Positions 37,004 to 64,000 of a stretch of DNA of 64,000 bases are shown piece by piece. The notes under the pieces are model-generated. The model was not told the origin of the DNA, made no database searches, and saw only the letters and a program-made list of their open reading frames with translations. The DNA lies in NCBI RefSeq assembly GCF_963576545.1, contig NC_083653.1:20123639-20187638 (forward strand), written 5' to 3'. The stretch comes from Limanda limanda (taxonomy: Eukaryota > Chordata > Actinopteri > Pleuronectiformes > Pleuronectidae). Made by a program: the position numbers and the translations under genes. Each line of letters begins with the position of its first letter. Position 1 is the first letter of the stretch.

Positions 37004-39280
37004 AGGTCAGTTATAGGGTTATAGGGGTAATTGGAACACATAGCAGCCAATAACATTCCCGGTTCAACAATATATAGCAGGCCAGGCTTTTACAGAGGAA
37101 GTGCCCTTTTGATTTGTATTGTATAAAGTTCAGTTCAAACCTTAAACAGATAAAAATTTGTGTTTTTAGTAGTACTTATGGAGTTTCAATGCACATTCCA
37201 CACAGAGTCTTGACCCGATCACTTTCCTTTCCCCCCTCCCTCCTAAACACAATGGTAAAAAGATAATGAGTGCCTTCATGAAGACCTGTAGCAACAAGTG
37301 GAACTCAAAACATGTGCTGTTCAACACAGACATACAGACACTAACAAAGAAAATTCACGTTTGTCTTTACCAGCTTCCTCCTTCTTCATCAGCCTTCATC
37401 TGTGTTTGTTGTATACTGGTCAGCAGAGCCCACTGCAATTACAACTCCCATTGAATGCACAGTTTGTGTAAGTATGGACACATTGATTTACGGACACAGT
37501 GCACCCACCCTCACAGGAGAATATGGGCAGGCAGCTGCATGTAGAATATAGAAGAACGGTCGGTTTTAGTATTGTCTTCACCTCATTTGGAACAGGATGT
37601 GTGCTCATGTGTGGCTGGGGCTCCATTGTATTTCCAAGGCTAGTTGTGACTTTTTGATAGTAATATCCTGGAGTTACTTTTCAAAAGAGGTCAAGATATT
37701 GTTTCTATTTAAATTGTTTGAGGAAGGTACCCATTCAATTTTGGGTTTAAAATTCTTGGGCTTGTGCACACACAATTATTTGGCAGTCAAACTGAATTGC
37801 ACAGCAAGGGTTCATGGTTCAGTTGAAATGAAAGGTTAATGTTTTGGAAATAATCCATTTCTCTCTCTGGATGTAGCCATGTATGCCTGCGGTGCTGTGA
37901 ATCAGTCTTGTTGATGTCATCTGCACCATGTTGTCTCATTCTCTGCTGTGTTTCCAGTAATGAAAAATACAGTCATTAGAGGAACTGTCATCGCAGATTA
38001 GACTCGAGGGATCAGATGGGACGTGCCTCTTCCTCTGCAGGGTAGAGCTGTATAATCACTGTTGAGTTGAAAACGTTGTTTTCACCATCTCTCACATCCT
38101 GTGTCCGTCTCCGGTTACCAGTTTGTTCGTTTATGACCTTGTCATGTTCCTGTGTAAATTACCTGTTCCAGGGTGCTAATACTTTTCACCATGCTGTTTT
38201 AGTGTTATTCTGTAAAAAACGAACCACCCATCTCTAGATAAGTTGTATTGAAATGCAACATAATATCTTAGGCTTAGGCTTATTTACATTACTATCAATG
38301 TCATCATGATTTGATAAGAGGTTTTTTGAAAGGTCGCAGAGCCACTGCTGGGAAGGCATCTCAGGAAGAAACGTAACAGTATCTTCAACTCTAACAGAGA
38401 CGGGCTCTGATAACTGTATCCATTTTGATACATGCAGAAGATGTTCTCAGGAAAAATCTGGTAAATAGTACTACTCAGCACACATTTTATTTTGAAAGCA
38501 CCTGCACTTACGGCTAATGATAGAGCATTTTTAAGACCTGAGTATCTTGAGCTACAGTAGACTGGTCTTGCTGTTGTAACTGGGTCAGACCACTAAGGTG
38601 CGTGCTTATCACAACTACTAATGAAGACAGTAATGTTGTGTTGTATGGCTGCCCTTTTAAGAGAACGATTGAGACCATAAGAAAATTTAAACATTGTGTG
38701 TAGTTAAATTGAAAGAACAACATGTTTGTAATCATAACTGATAGAATTAATATCCAAAGATATGGAACTTAAATAATTACAATGCCTTCCACTGAGCTTG
38801 CAAAGTCGGAGATACTGTATGACAGCTCAATGTCTGTCAGTTGTTGGATTTGAATGATAATGAGAAATAAGAGGAGTCTCTTGAGGTGCGGCATCCTTTT
38901 CCCTTTTTATCGCTCTCTTTCCTGTGGTTAGACCAAAACCACAGAAGTGTGTCACATAAAAAAATCATCAAACCACAGAAGTGTGTGTGTGTGAAGTGTG
39001 CAGTGATTAGGACCATGTTCTTGCTTGTTGTTTTTTTCGGTCTCTCTGTGTGTGAAGAGCTTGCTTTGTTGTACAGCAGTGACCAAATATGACCCCTCTT
39101 TGTGGCTCTCATTGCAGATTACTTCAGTCCAGCTCACATGATCACACAAGGGCTGGACAGTAGTGATGTCGGTCCGCTCTACCCATTCCCTTGTCTTCCT
39201 GTTTGCCAGATTACTATGAGCGGAGCACATGCTGATTTGTTTTCACTCCATTCATGTGTTTCCTGTTCTCTTCCCTGCAG

Positions 39281-59335
<20,055 letters not shown>

Positions 59336-59672
59336 CGACCACCTGTCACCATGACACTGAACAGACCCCCCCCAGGTTGGATTCCAGCCTCTTGCAGCAG
59401 CAGAGATTTATGACAAGAATCTGAACTGTCATGTTTTCTCCTTGCAAAACTGAGATGAGTCAGGATATCAAGCACTGAGAGAGAGTTCTTGTTCACAACC
59501 AGTGCTGTAAATCACGTCCTGGAATCCAGTCAACCCATTTTTACATTAACTACAACTGTTCCACATTGAAAACCCTCTCATGCTGGTTGTCATGGCAGCA
59601 GTGGCCTGGTATGCTGAGGTGTGTATGAACAGTTCTTTAGAAACAGGGGCAGCTCTTGTGCACTGTGTTGTA

Positions 59673-59678
59673 AATAAA
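59673..59678 (+). promoter_or_regulatory. candidate poly(A) signal of ankrd6
   Basis: AATAAA in the context gtaaataaacc, the first canonical hexamer after the ankrd6 stop codon. Confidence 0.55.
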
Positions 59679-61104
59679 CCAGTAAATGTAAAGCTAGTTG
59701 TCAAGACGTTGAACTAATGTGCCATTTGTAGAATAGATACATGATGAACACTGTGCAGCGTGCACACGGACATCTTCATGCATTTGCCTGACCACACATT
59801 AAATACTGAGTCATGTGACTCCACATTATCATGAGCCGGGATCAGTGTGTGCACGGTGGTATCTTTAGATCACAATGACCGCCGTCTGCATGGAGGGAAT
59901 CACAGTGGAATAAGCTTTTTGTTGGTGTCTATTTACTGGAATCAGTCTTGTGACTTTAAAAGAACGACCCACTGTTTATTTATGAGAATGTAGTTGAAGT
60001 GATACTGTACATAGTGAAGGTTTGTTTTAACTGCATCGATCCCTGATTCTGCTGCATGGTGATTTGTGTGGTGGCTGGAGTGGGACAATGGAAGAATGTG
60101 ACTTTTACAGTGTTAGATACAATTTCTAAAACAGTAATTAAATCATAAACCGATAAGCAATAAATATTCATCTGAATGAAACATTGAAATGTTGGTTGAA
60201 ACATACATTTTTCATAATTAAGTGATTAATCAATATATTTATTGCATTTTCAAACTGAATTGGTTATTCAACATTTCTATTTCAATATACATGTATAAAA
60301 ATGTTTCCCTGAGTCAAACTCAAATATTAAATAGAATAATTTTAATTTGTGCGTCTGACACTTAATTTGTTCCGTTTAAACATGGACAGTTTAACGATTT
60401 GCCCCTCACAAGTTTGTACCTTTGTTTTAGTTATGAACAGAATACATACATTTCTTTAGGAGTCTGTATTTAGACTAAAAGAAGGGACGACTTTGATTCT
60501 AACTTAAAACTGTAAAAGTGTATTAATATTCAGGTGTCACAGTGAACTCCACTAAACCTGTCAACTACCTTAAATTCAACCTCAAAACTTGCTGTCACAA
60601 AAAAAAACCTATCAATCCCGCTGCCACCCACATTATCGCCATTCTACAGTTCAACTGTGTCCTAGATAGTAGAAAGATATTTAACTGTAAGTGTCTTAGT
60701 AAAGAGTGAGCGGGGAACAAAGTGTTCAATCCACTGAAATGGGCAGTCAACAGAAAAAAGAAAAATCATTTATGACACAAACACGAAGAAACATTGAAAC
60801 CTGCCTGAAGAGCTTAACATCAAGCTGAGTTCTCGTCCTGTAACTACCTACAATCGTTCCTCCCAGAATGCCCTCTGCCCTGCCAATCATGTTTCCCTGT
60901 AAAGCACAATCCTGAAGCTGAACTTGGTCCGAACCAGTTGCATGAAGAACGCACCCAGTTGTGTTGCAGTATTACTGTCTGCTGTACATTTGATGTAGTG
61001 ACTGTTTTTATATGACCTTGATGCACTCTGTTTGATGAAGCCAGAAAAACATATTTTGTATTAAAAAGAAAAAGTTTGTTCTTAATCTGCCTTCTGTTTC
61101 CTTG

Positions 61105-61110
61105 TTTATT
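61105..61110 (-). promoter_or_regulatory. candidate poly(A) signal of lyrm2
   Basis: The forward tttatt reads AATAAA on the minus strand, about 212 nt after the lyrm2 stop codon. Confidence 0.55.
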
Positions 61111-61321
61111 ACATAACAAATATAACACAGTGAAACACATGAAGAAGAGTCTGGCTCCCTGGTGGGTCACAGTTCATGATGGAAACAGAGTCCATAACGT
61201 CCATTCATCTGTTCTTGAGAACCAGTTAAAGATGAGTCTACAGTGGGGAGGGGGTTCCCCGTTTCCATGGTTACCCCAGCACACACACACAGTGTCTTCA
61301 GTAAGTCCACAGCAGGGACTC

Positions 61322-63804
61322 CTAGCGGATCAGGGTCGCCAACGCCAGAGACCCCTGCAGCTCCTCCAGGTGTTTGTTCGCCTGCGTGATCATCATCCGG
61401 ATGGCGTCCTGGAGAGGAAATACCATTCATATTTTTTATATTTCCTTACACTTAAGTATTATTATCCTTAAGCTTAAGTATTGCATGTTACTTATTATTA
61501 CTTATTGATGTCTATTTTTGACTCTTGCTGCCTCAATTTAGCAAATTCCCCCTTTGTGGGACTGATATTGGATTATCTTATTTTATCTTATCCTAAAAGC
61601 CTTGATTGAAAATAACTGAGTTTTAGCTCAGTTGAGGGAAACTACTAGTCATTACAACAATAAGTGGGAATGTAATGGCAGGAACTGTTTAAGCATTTTT
61701 TTTATATTTTCCCAAAATGTTCAAACCAAGAAAATCTGTAAGTTTACCTAAAATTTTTAAAGAATCTCTTAATGTGCATCAATCCTCCACCAACACAACT
61801 GAAATACCTTTCTGGGTTTCAACACATCTACAGTAAAGTGTGATTGAGCCCTCTCCTGCTCTGAGTGAACTCTTCTCAGTAACTAACACACAGCCCAGTG
61901 TTGCAGCAGGTGACTGGTCCCTCTACCTGTTCTGTGGCGTTCCTGTTCCTCTTGAACTCATCTCTCGCCCAGTCTCTCAGGTACTTCCTGTCCGACTCAT
62001 CTGGGACCCGCTTGATGGTCCTCAGCATGTTTCTGTAGATCCCCAACACCTTCTGCCTCTGGAGGAACTGACAGACACGTTATGAGGTATCAGCTTTAAA
62101 GTGAAGTGAACAGACACTACAGACACTCCCCAGGAATAACCGGGATATTGCAATCAATCAAATTCAATCAAAAATTCTTGGGACAGCATCTACACAGTAG
62201 ACGGGCTTTACAAAAAAATGACATACCATATAACATATAACGTATAACATAATAAAATGAAGCAGCAGTTTACAGGATGAAGGAGTGGGGACTATGAAAT
62301 TAAATAATATGAATATATGTGAAGTAAGTACCTATTAAGTGTGACCTGTGATCTTGTGATCTGGAAGGCAAAATCTACTTAGTAGACAGGCTTTACAAAA
62401 TAAAAAAAGAACATACCATATAACATATAACATAGCAAAATGAAGCAGCAGTTTATCGGGTGAAGGAGTGGGGAATATTAAATAAAAAAATATGAATATA
62501 TATGTAGTAAGTACGTAGTAAGTGGGACCTGTGAGATTGTGACCTGGCAGGCAAGGGCTTTACAAAATAATTTAAAAAAAATAACATACCAAATAACATA
62601 TAACCTCTAACCTCTAACCTCTAACATATAACATATAACAATGAAGCAGCAGTTTACCGGGGGAAGCGGGGGGGATACTAGATTAAATAATATGAATATA
62701 TATGTAGTTAGTGTATTTGTATGGGTGGTTATATAGTCCATATTCACAAATCCCAATTTGTCTCATAGGGCTTTAACATTGTGAGACATCCTCTGTCCTT
62801 AACCCTCAACAAGAGTAAGGATAAACTTCACAAAAAAACTTTTAACAGGGTAAAAATAACACAGAAACCTCAGAGAGAGCCACATGTGAGGGATCCATCT
62901 TCCAGTACGGACATATGTGCAATAGATGTCACGTGTAGAGGAAAACGTAAGCTAGATAAGGGTTTTAGCAGCATTGATTAGAATAAACACTTTGTAGCAT
63001 TACTAAAGGTCAATGAATTGATGGATTATTGTCAGTAATGGTAAAGGTATCTGAGGAGAAATATTGTATATCAAGTAGTCTTGTAGGCTAATCATAGTCT
63101 ATGGTCAGCAGCCACTGCCGCCATCAGGTTCCACCATCAGCTGCCACCTCGGCCGTGGCAGCTGATTGATTACAACCTTACAGAAGCATGTCAGATCACA
63201 CAATGAAACGTGAAGAGAGGTGAGATAATTGTCCCTGTTTGGATTCAGAGGGCGGCTTCTGGTCAGAGCTGCTTCAGTTGTTATAATTAAATGTGTTGTC
63301 AACCACTCGGTTTGTGACTACATGGAAGCAGGATCAATCCTTTAGCAGATTACAGAGTGTTAGATGTTTGAAATTGACACTCTCAAGCTACATTGGACGA
63401 AAGTTAGAATAATTTGATGGTTAACATGTCAACAGGAGCTGTGTTGATATCTGTTTTCTCAGGTTAATGTTACATGTGTGAAATAGACACTGTTAATATT
63501 AAACAGTCCAATTACGATGTGACACCATTTGATCTGATGTGTGTTTAGTTTCTTCATCTCCACAGAAACCTGCCACAGACAGAGTAGTTCCGGTAAAGTG
63601 ATGAACAGTGAATGTGTCACTGAAGGTTGAACATTCATCTTCTTCTCTGAAAGAATCCTGTCAACGTCCTAATCTTTTTTTTTAACTTGCACTGTAAACA
63701 CGACCAGAGCCTCCATTTTAACTACAACCAGTGTGAACATGCTCGGCGTTAATATTCACCTGTTTCAGAGAGAGAGCAGCAAGAGGTAACCTGGGAGTCG
63801 CCAT
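61322..63804 (-). CDS. lyrm2: LYR motif-containing protein 2, complete three-exon gene
   Basis: A small Complex1_LYR-family protein. Family members act in mitochondria, binding acylated acyl-carrier protein and helping respiratory-complex or Fe-S assembly. Exons on the minus strand are 63804-63760 (15 codons, ATG at 63804-63802), 62067-61927 (47 codons) and 61408-61322 (28 codons plus TAG at 61324-61322). Junctions are GT-AG, all phase 0, total 90 residues, close to the human length of 88. The N-terminus MATPRLPLAALSLKQ is short, basic and hydrophobic, fitting mitochondrial import. The core is QKVLGIYRNMLRTIKRVPDE, with conserved SDRKYLRDWARDEFKRNRNA and RMMITQANKHLEEL. The signature tripeptide reads IYR instead of LYR. 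The start codon lies in aagATGGcg, a YY1-like element often found at such promoters. It is convergent with ankrd6, as in human. Confidence 0.95.
61409..61926 (-). other. lyrm2 intron 2
   Basis: A 518-bp intron between the second and third exons. It is AT-rich with no repeats or other genes recognised. Confidence 0.85.
62190..62715 (+). repeat. three-copy tandem repeat, units of about 183-201 bp
   Basis: The anchor gaagcagcagttta recurs at 62259, 62442 and 62643, giving unit spacings of 183 and 201 bp. Each unit also has ataacatataac, a ggagtgggg-like block and aatatgaatatat. Units have diverged by small indels, including a short run of cctctaa repeats in the third. Confidence 0.85.
62745..62960. 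mobile_element. probable dispersed repeat fragment
   Basis: The run caaatcccaatttgtctcat, aaaacttttaacagggtaaa, gaaacctcagagagagcc and gcaatagatgtcacgtgtag matches a repeat wording I recall from many fish genomes. Class and ends are not determined. Confidence 0.4.
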
Positions 63805-64000
63805 CTTTGACTGTGTGGACACAAGCGGATGTTGTGATGACGGTAACCTACAGGCTAACTCAATGTTCAGCGCCCTCTAGCGGAGCGGAGAACAACAGCA
63901 GCAGCAGTTTTCGACAGGCCCAGTAATAACAACAGAGGTGACCACAGAAATGTAATGTAAATCTTTAGATAATTTCTCAGAGTATATTTGGTAATAATTA
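63805..64000 (-). promoter_or_regulatory. lyrm2 5' UTR and proximal promoter region
   Basis: Upstream of the lyrm2 ATG there is moderately CpG-containing sequence (for example tagcggagcgg at about 63879-63889) and no TATA box near the start. No divergent gene start is visible before the window ends. Confidence 0.4.

Larger units (their letters stand above)
25609..39280 (+). other. inferred first intron of ankrd6 (13.7 kb)
   Basis: No coding exon was found. Contents are a TG repeat just after the donor, Tc1-like pseudogenes at 27556-28330 and 33390-33930, and a terminal-inverted-repeat element at 36247-37003. A GC-richer patch near 35.4-35.7 kb might be a conserved non-coding element, but I cannot test that. 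The remaining sequence shows nothing recognisable. Confidence 0.5.
59336..61321. other. tail-to-tail interval between ankrd6 and lyrm2
   Basis: This holds the 3' UTRs of both genes. A canonical AATAAA for ankrd6 lies at 59673-59678, about 340 nt after the stop, and the minus-strand AATAAA of lyrm2 at 61110-61105. The AT-rich sequence between shows no gene. Longer ankrd6 3' ends are possible. Confidence 0.7.
62068..63759 (-). other. lyrm2 intron 1
   Basis: A 1.7-kb intron containing a three-copy tandem repeat (about 62190-62715) followed by a probable dispersed repeat (62745-62960). The rest shows nothing recognisable. Confidence 0.85.

Overview
The window is vertebrate nuclear DNA, almost certainly from a spiny-rayed (acanthomorph) teleost. 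The evidence is large introns with GT-AG splice sites, AT-rich non-coding DNA, and many fish-type transposon remnants (hAT, Tc1-like, foldback MITEs, a tRNA-derived SINE). The proteins closely resemble vertebrate GABRR2, ANKRD6 and LYRM2. There is no sign of a bacterial operon, CRISPR array or viral gene.

Layout: (1) 1-8298 (+), the last six coding exons of a GABA-A receptor rho2 subunit gene (gabrr2); its 5' end lies outside the window. (2) 8.3-25.3 kb, an intergenic stretch with no supported gene, filled with transposon remnants. These include a hAT-like element with 8-bp target duplications and a 350-bp ATAG microsatellite, two copies of a terminal-repeat element (one carrying a SINE and a foldback MITE inside it), and truncated Tc1-like elements. 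(3) 25.3-59.3 kb (+), ankrd6 (Diversin): a probable non-coding first exon at 25.4-25.6 kb, a 13.7-kb first intron, then 15 coding exons giving a 779-residue protein with about eight ankyrin repeats, coiled coils and the conserved C-terminal block. (4) 61.3-63.8 kb (-), the complete three-exon lyrm2 gene, tail-to-tail with ankrd6.

The three genes act separately: a ligand-gated chloride channel subunit, a Wnt/planar-cell-polarity adaptor, and a small mitochondrial LYR protein. They are neighbours because the block is an old vertebrate linkage group (human 6q15). Compared with human, ube2j1 and rragd are missing between gabrr2 and ankrd6, and gabrr2 is flipped relative to ankrd6.

I found no undescribed biological system. 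The observations most worth checking are a (TG)n tract that takes the place of the polypyrimidine tract in front of an in-frame ankyrin exon, a 39-nt exact copy of an ankrd6 exon in a downstream intron, a possible in-frame tandem donor in gabrr2, a minimal uORF upstream of ankrd6, and an unexplained CpG-containing patch in a gabrr2 intron.
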